Shown here: positions 1-6,839 of the stretch, piece after piece
Numbering within the stretch: the stretch's first letter is position 1
How the letters are laid out: the number at the start of each line of letters is the position of its first letter
Source: Bacillota bacterium
GTDB taxonomy: Bacteria > Bacillota > Clostridia > DSM-8532
Assembly (NCBI GenBank): GCA_023440865.1
Contig: JAEXRM010000104.1
Location: 1 to 12,088 of the forward strand
Direction: 5' to 3'
DNA length: 12,088 bases
The notes under the pieces: model-generated
Told to the model about the DNA's origin: nothing
Seen by the model: the letters and a program-made list of their open reading frames with translations, nothing else
Databases searched by the model: none
Translations under genes and position numbers: made by a program

Positions 1-22
1 CCTTTCATCCATGCCGGAGGGT

Positions 23-49
23 GGATGCGTGAAAGCCTTTCCCGCATCC
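23..49 (-). terminator. Hairpin downstream of the GH39 gene
   Basis: A 7-bp stem (ggatgcg at 23-29 with cgcatcc at 43-49) is followed by one t/c mismatch and a 4-bp inner stem (31-34 with 38-41) closing on a 3-base loop. It lies about 27 bp after the GH39 stop and could end the xylan operon transcript or protect its 3' end. No T-run follows on the minus strand, so it is not a textbook intrinsic terminator. Confidence 0.4.
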
Positions 50-93
50 GGGACTCACGGCGCCATCACGGCAACATCACGGCGCCATCACGG
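50..93. repeat. 11-bp tandem repeat across the GH39 stop codon
   Basis: Units of 11 bp stand head to tail: cgccatcacgg (61-71), caacatcacgg (72-82) and cgccatcacgg (83-93), with a degenerate fourth unit at 50-60. Units one and three are identical. The GH39 stop codon (77-79) lies inside the middle unit. Because 11 is not a multiple of three, successive units are read in different frames. Confidence 0.85.
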
Positions 94-1594
94 TGCCGGT
101 GCCCCACTTGTCCGGATCGAAGCCGAGGTAGGTGTCCGTCAGGTCCTTGACCGGCGTGATCTCGAGCATCGTCAGCCGGTATGCCGGCAGCTCGATCGTC
201 ACCTCGAACCGTCCGCCCTTCGCGGTCAGGGCGTCGTCCGTCTGGCGCGCTTCACCGGCGGCGCGCAGAATGGCCTTCTGTTCGGCGTTCAGGGTGCGGG
301 GCCGGCCCATGTTGCACCAGGTGCGCAGCGGATTGGAGGCGTCGCCGCCCACTTCCTTGCGCACCAGCATGGCACGTTCCGCCGACGCGGGCAGCGAGAG
401 CGAGAGCGACAGGGTTTCGCCGGTTTCTCCGCGACGCACGCGCTGACCGTTCCAGGCGATCACGACCAGCCGGTCGCCCTTGCGTGTCACGACCAGGTTG
501 TCGTCGCGGTACAGCAGCTCGTCGCCGGCCTTCGAGAAAAAGTCGAAGGTGTGGAAGGTCGGCTTCTTGATGCCGTCGAGCGCCACAAGGCCGAAACCGC
601 CGTGGAAGGTCGCCTTGGGCACGTCCGCCTCCTCGAAGACGTCGCCGAATGTCCAGTAGGAATAGGAGTCGGCGTATTCGCCGGCCTCTGAAAGGATGCG
701 CGCGATGTAGGGCGCGTGGAAATCGGTGTCATGGAGCGAGCACAGCGGCACATACGAGCTGTTGAACTCCGTGATGTGCAGCGGCAGGTTCCGGATGGAC
801 GCATATTCGTCCATGTAGGCGCGGGTTTCCTTCAGCTCGTCGATCATGCGGGTGGGTTCGTGCAGCGTGTGGTAGATGAACTCGCCGCTGTAGGTCGTCT
901 CATCGGCCGTGTAGCAGTGGCGGGTGATGAAGTCGCAGGGCACACCGGTACTTTCGACGTGCTCGAAGAAGCCGCGCAGCCACTTTTCCGTCTCGACGCC
1001 GCAGATGGCCGGTCCGCCCACGCCAATGCGCGGATCGACCGCCTTGACGGCCTGTGCGGACACGTCGTACAGATGGAAGTACTCCTCCATCGTGCCTGCC
1101 CAGAACGGAATGTTCGGTTCGTTCCACACCTCGACGGGCCAGGTGACCACCTCTTCGCGGCCGTACCGGTCGATGAGGTGCGAAAGGGTCGTCCGCACCA
1201 GCTCCGCCCACTTCTCGTACGAGGACGGCGGCGTGACATTGCCCTTCCAGTAGAACACGGTCTTGTCGCCGGTCTTGAGCTTCTCGGGCATGAAGCCCAG
1301 CTCGAGGAAGGGGCGGATGCCCTTGGCCAGGTAGTTGTCCATGATGCGGTCGAGGTAGGTGAAGTTGAAGAAGGTGCGCATCTCGTCACCCACCTTGACC
1401 TCGCGGTAGATGCCGACATCGTCGCAGAACAGGCCATGGCCGCGGATGTACTTGAAGCGGATGGTTTCCTGCACCAGCTGCAGCTGCTCCTGGTACTCCT
1501 GCTGCAGCGCCAGGCCCATGCGGCCCGTGCCCACGCAGTAGGTGGCGTTGTTGCGGAACGGTGAACCCTGGGCGGGTACGTGGATGTGTTTCAT
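77..1594 (-). CDS. GH39 family beta-xylosidase, cytoplasmic
   Basis: Predicted retaining glycoside hydrolase of family 39, most likely a beta-xylosidase releasing xylose from short xylo-oligosaccharides. The 505-residue length fits the family. The (beta/alpha)8 barrel covers roughly residues 1-355 and a beta-sandwich follows. The acid/base is Glu159 in VEVWNEPN and the nucleophile Glu276 in HITEFNSSY; this spacing agrees with known GH39 xylosidases. There is no signal peptide or membrane segment, so it should act in the cytoplasm on imported sugar. The ATG at 1594 is chosen because AGGAAAGGGG lies 10 bases upstream; an in-frame GTG at 1624 would add ten residues but lies upstream of that site. 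It is the last gene of the cluster and has its own candidate promoter, so it may be expressed partly apart from the GH43 gene. The family is secure; xylose specificity is inferred from family and context. Confidence 0.93.
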   Translation of the reverse strand: MKHIHVPAQGSPFRNNATYCVGTGRMGLALQQEYQEQLQLVQETIRFKYIRGHGLFCDDVGIYREVKVGDEMRTFFNFTYLDRIMDNYLAKGIRPFLELGFMPEKLKTGDKTVFYWKGNVTPPSSYEKWAELVRTTLSHLIDRYGREEVVTWPVEVWNEPNIPFWAGTMEEYFHLYDVSAQAVKAVDPRIGVGGPAICGVETEKWLRGFFEHVESTGVPCDFITRHCYTADETTYSGEFIYHTLHEPTRMIDELKETRAYMDEYASIRNLPLHITEFNSSYVPLCSLHDTDFHAPYIARILSEAGEYADSYSYWTFGDVFEEADVPKATFHGGFGLVALDGIKKPTFHTFDFFSKAGDELLYRDDNLVVTRKGDRLVVIAWNGQRVRRGETGETLSLSLSLPASAERAMLVRKEVGGDASNPLRTWCNMGRPRTLNAEQKAILRAAGEARQTDDALTAKGGRFEVTIELPAYRLTMLEITPVKDLTDTYLGFDPDKWGTGTVMAP

Positions 1595-1604
1595 GTGATC
1601 TGTT

Positions 1605-1614
1605 CCCCTTTCCT
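1605..1614 (-). promoter_or_regulatory. Ribosome binding site of the GH39 gene
   Basis: AGGAAAGGGG on the minus strand ends 10 bases before the ATG at 1594. It decides between this ATG and the in-frame GTG at 1624, which has no comparable site. Confidence 0.65.
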
Positions 1615-1617
1615 GTT

Positions 1618-1629
1618 GCGACACGTCGC
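1618..1629. promoter_or_regulatory. 12-bp inverted repeat in the GH39 leader (possible operator)
   Basis: gcgac-ac-gtcgc is a perfect inverted repeat with 5-bp arms. It lies between the candidate -10 box and the ribosome site of the GH39 gene, where a repressor could block elongation. The two-base centre makes an RNA hairpin less likely than a dimer-binding DNA site. No binding protein is known, and GC-rich DNA produces short palindromes by chance. Confidence 0.3.
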
Positions 1630-1645
1630 GATCTCCCCATATCGT

Positions 1646-1674
1646 ATGATATCTTACTTTTTCGTTTGCGTGAA
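1646..1674 (-). promoter_or_regulatory. Candidate sigma-70/sigma-A promoter of the GH39 gene
   Basis: On the minus strand TTCACG (1669-1674, 4 of 6 matches to TTGACA) and TATCAT (1646-1651, 5 of 6 to TATAAT) are separated by exactly 17 bp. The 157-bp gap between the GH43 and GH39 genes is visibly AT-richer here than its surroundings. The palindromes tgaccggtca (1696-1705) and gtcgcgac (1712-1719) lie just upstream of the -35 box. I saw no terminator with a T-run after the GH43 gene, so read-through from the upstream operon is also possible. Confidence 0.55.
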
Positions 1675-1751
1675 CGTTTTAGCCAGATGTTGCGGTGACC
1701 GGTCATTTTTTGTCGCGACGGAGCCGGAAAAGGAACCGCCGAAGGGGGATT

Positions 1752-3320
1752 TCACATGTGTTGGACCGCATCGACCTCTTCCGGGCCCACATACGCAAAG
1801 TCGGAAAAGACACCCGTTCCGCCGGTGTTCCGTGTCGCCTGCACGAACAGGCCGAACCGGCATCCCATGAAATGATCGAGCCGGTAGTGCAGGGTGTGGG
1901 CGCTGCCGACCGGCTTCCATCCGGCTCCCTCGAGCACCGCAAAGGAAACGGTGTCGCGCCCTTCGCGGAAATCGCAGACGGCGCGCAACGTCACGCAGGG
2001 ACCGCAAGGGACGGGTTCGCCGACCCGCTCCCCCGCAAGTCCGTCGACATGGTTTTCAAAGATGTCCGACTTCCTTGACGACTTGGCCTCCATGACCACC
2101 CGGTACCCGTCTGTCGTGCGTTCAAGACCGACCAGGCCATAGGTGCCGATCAGCAGGCACAGGCCTGCAACATCGCCGATCCGCAGGGCACTGCCGTCCA
2201 CCGTGACACGGGCTTCGCAGATCGGCCCGAAGGTGCGCTGCGTGAGCGTGTTCACGGCATGGTGCACGTTCGGGCTGATCTTCCCGGTTCGGATGTGCAA
2301 TGTGCCGGATGCGCCGTCCACCGACCACAACGCGTCGTCCGGCTGGTGGTTCCACTGCCAGAAGTCCTTGAGCCGCACGCGACCCCGTGCATCGGACGCA
2401 TACCGGAAATCGTCGCTGCCGAAAAGGGGTGCGTACATGTGGTCGGGGCGGGTCGAGGGATTGTCGATGACCGTCGGCACCTTCCCATCGATGCCGAAAA
2501 CCGGCCGGCCGTTCTCCCAGCGCATCGGCACCAGCACGGGCATGCGGCCCGCGGCGCCGTGATCCTGGAACAGCATCCCGAACCAGCGGCCGTCGGGCGT
2601 GTCGACGATGCCGCCCTGCGCCACGCCGGAATTGCACCAGCCCATGTCGTCATCGAGGATATCGCCGCCGGTGTAGGGCCCCGTGACGGCATCGGCGGAG
2701 AACCACGCCTCGGTGCGCCGGGCGTGTCCGCCCTTGGCGATGTGGATCAGGAACACGTGGTACCGGCCGCCGATCTTGTAGCAATGCGCACCCTCATAGC
2801 CCAGGAAAAAGGGCTCCGTGTCGCGGATGATCACCTGGTCGACGCCGCCGGGCTTCGGGCCGGACAGGTCGTCCGCCAGCTCGACCAGCCGGATGTCGGT
2901 GTTGCCGTGGACAAGATAGGTGCGGCCGTCGTCGTCGAACAGCAGCGAGCAGTCGTGGTAGAAGCCCTCGATGTGGCGCTTCTCCCATGGGCCCCGGATG
3001 TCGGCCGCCGTGAACAGGTAGGTCCTGTGCGTGTCGTTCGCCACGAACACGATGAAAAACCGGCCAGCGTGGTGGCGGATCGTCGCGGCCCACATGCCCT
3101 GGCCGTAGATGTGGCGGTCGCCCTCGAGCCGCTGGGCGGGCGTCCCGTCCAGCACGTCGTACACATGCGTGCAGGTCTCCCAGTGAATCAGGTCGAAGGA
3201 ACGGAGGATGACGCAGCCCGGCATCATGTGCATGGTGGTGCTGACCATGTACCAGCAGTCGTCGACACGGATGACGTCCGGATCGGGAAAATCGGCCCAC
3301 AGGATGGGATTGGCATGCAT
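1752..3320 (-). CDS. GH43 family beta-xylosidase / alpha-L-arabinofuranosidase
   Basis: Predicted inverting glycoside hydrolase of family 43, 522 residues. The five-bladed propeller covers about residues 1-305. The catalytic triad is visible: general base Asp13 in ADFPDPDVI, pKa-modulating Asp123 in FYHDCSLLFDDDG, and general acid Glu176 in GYEGAHCYK. The C-terminal part, starting near LKDFWQWNHQP (317-327), matches the concanavalin-like beta-sandwich (GH43 C2 type) that caps the active site in many xylosidases. The N-terminal YMVSTTMHMMPG pattern recalls subfamily 12, but that is from memory. With no signal peptide it should work in the cytoplasm, removing xylose or arabinose from imported oligosaccharides. 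The ATG at 3320 is chosen for AGGAGG eight bases upstream; the in-frame stretch up to 3605 lies inside the preceding gene and has no GH43 character. It starts 22 bp after the binding-protein gene, so the two are surely co-transcribed. Xylose versus arabinose preference cannot be read from the sequence. Confidence 0.93.
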   Translation of the reverse strand: MHANPILWADFPDPDVIRVDDCWYMVSTTMHMMPGCVILRSFDLIHWETCTHVYDVLDGTPAQRLEGDRHIYGQGMWAATIRHHAGRFFIVFVANDTHRTYLFTAADIRGPWEKRHIEGFYHDCSLLFDDDGRTYLVHGNTDIRLVELADDLSGPKPGGVDQVIIRDTEPFFLGYEGAHCYKIGGRYHVFLIHIAKGGHARRTEAWFSADAVTGPYTGGDILDDDMGWCNSGVAQGGIVDTPDGRWFGMLFQDHGAAGRMPVLVPMRWENGRPVFGIDGKVPTVIDNPSTRPDHMYAPLFGSDDFRYASDARGRVRLKDFWQWNHQPDDALWSVDGASGTLHIRTGKISPNVHHAVNTLTQRTFGPICEARVTVDGSALRIGDVAGLCLLIGTYGLVGLERTTDGYRVVMEAKSSRKSDIFENHVDGLAGERVGEPVPCGPCVTLRAVCDFREGRDTVSFAVLEGAGWKPVGSAHTLHYRLDHFMGCRFGLFVQATRNTGGTGVFSDFAYVGPEEVDAVQHM

Positions 3321-3328
3321 GAAGGGCA

Positions 3329-3334
3329 CCTCCT
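3329..3334 (-). promoter_or_regulatory. Ribosome binding site deciding the GH43 start
   Basis: A perfect AGGAGG, extended to AGGAGGTG, stands eight bases before the ATG at 3320. It fixes the start and rules out a 95-residue in-frame extension into the binding-protein gene. Confidence 0.85.
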
Positions 3335-3342
3335 GCTTGATC

Positions 3343-5094
3343 TCACCGGGTCTCATTGTACCACGCGTTGACCTCCCGCGTGATCTGGCCGCCGCCAAGG
3401 CGGTTCCAGTCATCGACGAACCGGTCGAAGGCCTCGATGGGCTCGACACCCATGATGATCTTGATGAAGGCCTCGCGTTCCATTTTCTCGAGTGTGGCCC
3501 GCCGCTCGACCATCGTGCCGGTGGGCGCCCCGGTGAACTTTTCGCGGAAAAGCCAGTTGTTCTGGACATACCGGTCAACCCAGCGGTACACGCCCTCGGC
3601 GCCATAGATGCGCTCCCATCCCCACTGCGAGCTGTCGCCGCCCAGATAGGCCTTCACGTTCCGTTCGATGGTCTGCGCCTCCCCGGTGAGCCGGTCCGTC
3701 GTGCCGGCGGCGCGTGCCCGCACGATCTCGCGATATGCATCCAGATTCTTGAGCGGCGGCGCCGGATAGACGGGAGAGAACTTCCAGACGCCGACGCTGC
3801 CGTTCTCCTGCGGCATGTAATACCGGTTGAAGTCCGCATCCGCGCCCCAGTTCTTCTCGGCATGCAGGTTCATCATCTTCACCAGCGCCTCCGGGTGCGG
3901 ATATCCCTTGCGGACCGCATAAAAGCGGGATGCGGTGAACCGGCACGGCGACAGCACCTGCCCGTCGTCGGCCGAAACCAGCGGATATCCGGTCCAGTCC
4001 GCCTTCGGATCGGCACGGTGGCTGCTGATGAGCGGATACATCGGGTTCCACTGCGCGCCGAACTCCATGCCGATGCGCCCCTGCTCGATCGCCTCGGCGA
4101 CGTTGCCGATCTCCAGGACGCCGAACTCCGGCTCAAGCTGCCCTGCCGCGTACATCCCGGCAAGCACCTGCAGCGTGCGGCGCACCTCCGGCAGCGTGCT
4201 GCCGTACACCAGCCCGCCGGACGCATCCTCGATCCACATGTACGGGTAGGCGTGATACCCGGCGAAGAACCCCTCCAGCCCCATGCAGGGATTGTACAGG
4301 TCCTTCACCACGGCCAGCCCGAAGGTGTCGTCCTTGCCGTTGCCATCCGGATCACGCCGGGTGAAGGCATCCGATATCGCCAGCACGTCGTCCATGGTCT
4401 TCGGCGGACTCAACCCCAGACTGCGGAGCCAGTCCGCGCGGATCCACAGGAACGTGCCGTCGCCGAATGCGTCCGCGGCCTGCACGATGCCCTTGAGCCG
4501 CCCGTCGAACGTCGATGCGCCCAGAATGCCGGGGCCCTGCAGCGTGTAGTACCCCTTGAGGGCTTCGGACGCATGGGTGTTCCACGCATCCGTCAGATCC
4601 TCGATGAGGTCCGCGTCGGAAAGCTGTTTGAGCTGCGCGGCATCCACGCCGATGACGTCCGGCAGGTCGCCCGATGCCAGCGTGACATTGAGCTTTTGCG
4701 TGTAGGCGTCGCCCGTCGGTGTCGTCCAGTCGTAGACGACGTCGATGCCCAGATCGTCATGGAACGCGCGGATCCACCGGTTGGAAGCGAAGGTCTCCCC
4801 CGGGCAGTTCGGCAGGATGTTGTCGCGCATGTCCTCATCGACATCCCGGACAAAATGGATTTCGATGGCCGGATCGTACCGGCCCAGCGGACCATTGGCC
4901 ATCACGGGCGTTTCCATGGCGGCCGGCACGTCCAACCCCGCAGTGGCGGGGGAAGCCACCTCCGTGTTTTCCGGCTGCCACCGCGAGAAACCGCATCCCC
5001 CCATGGGGAGCAGCATGGCGGACGCCGCCAGCAGCGCCGCCATGAGGCGCCGCCCGTTCCGACGTTGCTGGTTGTGATCCCTTGATGCCGGCAT
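3343..5094 (-). CDS. ABC transporter sugar-binding lipoprotein, LplA type
   Basis: Extracellular solute-binding protein that would deliver oligosaccharides to an ABC importer. The 583-residue length is typical of the large LplA/YtcQ-like group rather than the 400-450 residues of simpler sugar-binding proteins. A basic N-terminus (RRNGRR), a hydrophobic stretch at 18-30 and a lipobox-like MGGC give a lipoprotein signal peptide with Cys34 as the lipidated residue. Further marks of the family are SGDLPDVIG (141-149), the DPDGNGKDD loop (248-256) and the C-terminal segment FIKIIMGVEPIEAFDRFVDDW. The ATG at 5094 has AGGAGG six bases upstream; longer in-frame starts have no such site and would push the signal peptide inward. 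It follows the regulator RR1 by 47 bp and precedes the GH43 gene by 22 bp. Context suggests xylo- or arabinoxylo-oligosaccharides as ligand. No permease gene lies beside it, which is unusual. Confidence 0.92.
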   Translation of the reverse strand: MPASRDHNQQRRNGRRLMAALLAASAMLLPMGGCGFSRWQPENTEVASPATAGLDVPAAMETPVMANGPLGRYDPAIEIHFVRDVDEDMRDNILPNCPGETFASNRWIRAFHDDLGIDVVYDWTTPTGDAYTQKLNVTLASGDLPDVIGVDAAQLKQLSDADLIEDLTDAWNTHASEALKGYYTLQGPGILGASTFDGRLKGIVQAADAFGDGTFLWIRADWLRSLGLSPPKTMDDVLAISDAFTRRDPDGNGKDDTFGLAVVKDLYNPCMGLEGFFAGYHAYPYMWIEDASGGLVYGSTLPEVRRTLQVLAGMYAAGQLEPEFGVLEIGNVAEAIEQGRIGMEFGAQWNPMYPLISSHRADPKADWTGYPLVSADDGQVLSPCRFTASRFYAVRKGYPHPEALVKMMNLHAEKNWGADADFNRYYMPQENGSVGVWKFSPVYPAPPLKNLDAYREIVRARAAGTTDRLTGEAQTIERNVKAYLGGDSSQWGWERIYGAEGVYRWVDRYVQNNWLFREKFTGAPTGTMVERRATLEKMEREAFIKIIMGVEPIEAFDRFVDDWNRLGGGQITREVNAWYNETR

Positions 5095-5100
5095 GCCGTA

Positions 5101-5106
5101 CCTCCT
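5101..5106 (-). promoter_or_regulatory. Ribosome binding site of the binding-protein gene, in a purine run
   Basis: AGGAGG ends six bases before the ATG at 5094 and forms the end of a G/A run containing GGGAA twice (about 5101-5118). It decides the start and should drive high translation, as expected for a binding protein needed in excess. Two overlapping 10-bp palindromes (5085-5094 and 5089-5098) cover the start codon. Confidence 0.8.
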
Positions 5107-5141
5107 TCCCTTCCCTTCCACCGCAACCCTGCCGCGGGCCG

Positions 5142-6839
5142 TCATCCGGCTGACTGCGGCGCCGGCCGGCACCTGCCCTTCTGCATGCGTTCCAGATATT
5201 CCTGCGGGGCGATCCCGGCCCCCTTGCGGAAGAACCGCGTGAAGGAGGCCGCCGAGTCATATCCCACCTGCCGGGCGACCTCGTGGATGCGGATGCCGTC
5301 CCGCCCGAGGAGCTCCTTCGCCCGCTGCAGGCGCATCTGGTCGATGTGCTCGGACAGGTTGCGCCCCGTCATGCCCTTGTACAGGCGGGACAAATACGAC
5401 GGATTCAGGAAGACGAGCTCGGCCAGCCGGACCAGCGAAAGATCCTCCGCCAGGTGCGTCTCGATGTGCCGGTGCAGCACCTCGATGGCGAAATCGGCCC
5501 GTTTTCCCTGATCGTCACGCTGCAGCGATATGATCTCCCCGGACAGGCGCTGGAGGTAATCGACCGCCTCGTGCCAGCCCGCATGGTCGTCAAGCCGCAT
5601 GAGCGGACCAAGACCGATACGGAAGGCCAACGGCTCCGCTAGCCGCCACCGGTCCACGTGCCCCAGCAGCATCGTGGCGATGGCGTAGTACAGCTCCACC
5701 GCCTGGTTGCAGTTGCGGCTCTCCACCTCGCGCAGCACCCCGGCGCACGCGGCGAGCTGCTGCAGGAACCGGTCCGCCTGCCCGGCCTCGAGATGCGCCG
5801 CGAGGGCGTCGATCTGCCGCCGGCTGCGCGAGAGGGCGTCACGCAAGGCGGGCGGCGCCTCTGCTGCCGGGAACGCGCGCGCCTCGTCCGCCAGGCGGTC
5901 CGCGCTCACCTCGGTGTCGATCAGCAGCATCTCCGTTCCGGACCCCATCCGGTAATGCAGCAGCCGGCACAGCCGGTCAAAGGCGTCCGGCAGCAAGGCC
6001 CAGGGACAGGGCGCGCCTGACAGCGAGACGCTGACCGACGCATCGAGCGTGGACCGGCAGCCGTTCTGCACCATCTCCACGATGCCGCGCAATGCGGGAA
6101 CCGAAGCGGTTTCCCCGGTGACGCGCGGTTGCAGCAGGGCAACGAGATGGTCCGCGTCGTCGAGCAGGGTGACGACCCGGCCGTGTTCCGCCAACTGCCG
6201 CTCGGCGATCAACCGGAGCGCGTTGCGGTCCTGCAGCCGCTCGCGATGCGTCCGATCGGACGTCCGGCTTTGCAGCATCCCGACCATGAGATGCACCGGA
6301 AGGCCGGCATCGAGCGGCATGCCGAACTGTTCGAACTGCGGGCCGTCTGCGGCGACGGATTCATCGCCCGCGAGCAGGCGGAGCAGGTAGTCGCGCTGGA
6401 ACAGGCCATGCGCGAGGCTCATCTGCTCGCGCGCCTTGAGCAGCAGGTCCTCGAAGCGGTTGCTCCGCTCGATGTCCGCCACGGCCTGTTCGACGGCCCC
6501 GATGACCTTGTCGTGCGCCTCCGTCTTGAGCAGGTACTGTACGCCGGCATGCCGGATGGCGCGATAGACGAAGTCGAACTCGTCATATCCCGTCAGGAAG
6601 ATGATGCGGCAGTGGGGCCATGCCTCCAGGATGCGGTCCATCAGCTGCAGCCCATCAATGCCGGGCATGCGGATGTCCGTCAGCACCACGTCGATGCGCG
6701 AGCGGACGAGCCATTCGAGGGCCTCCGCGCCCGAATAGGCGCGATAAACGTCCAGCTCGGGTTCCGGCAGGTTGCGGAAGATCTCGGCCAGGCCGTCCAC
6801 GATGATTTCCTCGTCATCCACAATCAGCAATCGGTACAT
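5142..6839 (-). CDS. Response regulator RR1, YesN type (REC plus AraC HTH)
   Basis: Two-component response regulator of 565 residues. The receiver domain (about 1-120) has the acidic pair Asp8/Asp9, phosphoacceptor Asp55 in VVLTDIRMPG, Thr83 and Lys105. The AraC-type DNA-binding domain (about 450-553) has two helix-turn-helix units, with LAELVFLNPSYLSRLYK and IHEVARQVGYDSAASFTRFF as their signatures. The middle 330 residues match nothing I recognise; similar long linkers are usual in YesN-like regulators. The ATG at 6839 has AGGAGG seven bases upstream (6847-6852), inside the kinase coding region, and the gene overlaps the kinase by 16 bp, so the two are translationally coupled. RR1 is therefore the expected partner of that kinase. 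It is followed 47 bp on by the binding-protein gene and most likely activates this cluster. Its target sites are not identifiable by eye. Confidence 0.94.
   Translation of the reverse strand: MYRLLIVDDEEIIVDGLAEIFRNLPEPELDVYRAYSGAEALEWLVRSRIDVVLTDIRMPGIDGLQLMDRILEAWPHCRIIFLTGYDEFDFVYRAIRHAGVQYLLKTEAHDKVIGAVEQAVADIERSNRFEDLLLKAREQMSLAHGLFQRDYLLRLLAGDESVAADGPQFEQFGMPLDAGLPVHLMVGMLQSRTSDRTHRERLQDRNALRLIAERQLAEHGRVVTLLDDADHLVALLQPRVTGETASVPALRGIVEMVQNGCRSTLDASVSVSLSGAPCPWALLPDAFDRLCRLLHYRMGSGTEMLLIDTEVSADRLADEARAFPAAEAPPALRDALSRSRRQIDALAAHLEAGQADRFLQQLAACAGVLREVESRNCNQAVELYYAIATMLLGHVDRWRLAEPLAFRIGLGPLMRLDDHAGWHEAVDYLQRLSGEIISLQRDDQGKRADFAIEVLHRHIETHLAEDLSLVRLAELVFLNPSYLSRLYKGMTGRNLSEHIDQMRLQRAKELLGRDGIRIHEVARQVGYDSAASFTRFFRKGAGIAPQEYLERMQKGRCRPAPQSAG

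Noticed and set aside
3321..3605. N-terminal extension of the GH43 protein by 95 residues
   Set aside because: The extension overlaps the binding-protein gene in another frame and is Arg/Ser-rich. A perfect AGGAGG marks the ATG at 3320.
3208..5085. 625-codon plus-strand open frame
   Set aside because: It is the shadow of the binding-protein gene and the GH43 start, with no ribosome site or domain signature.
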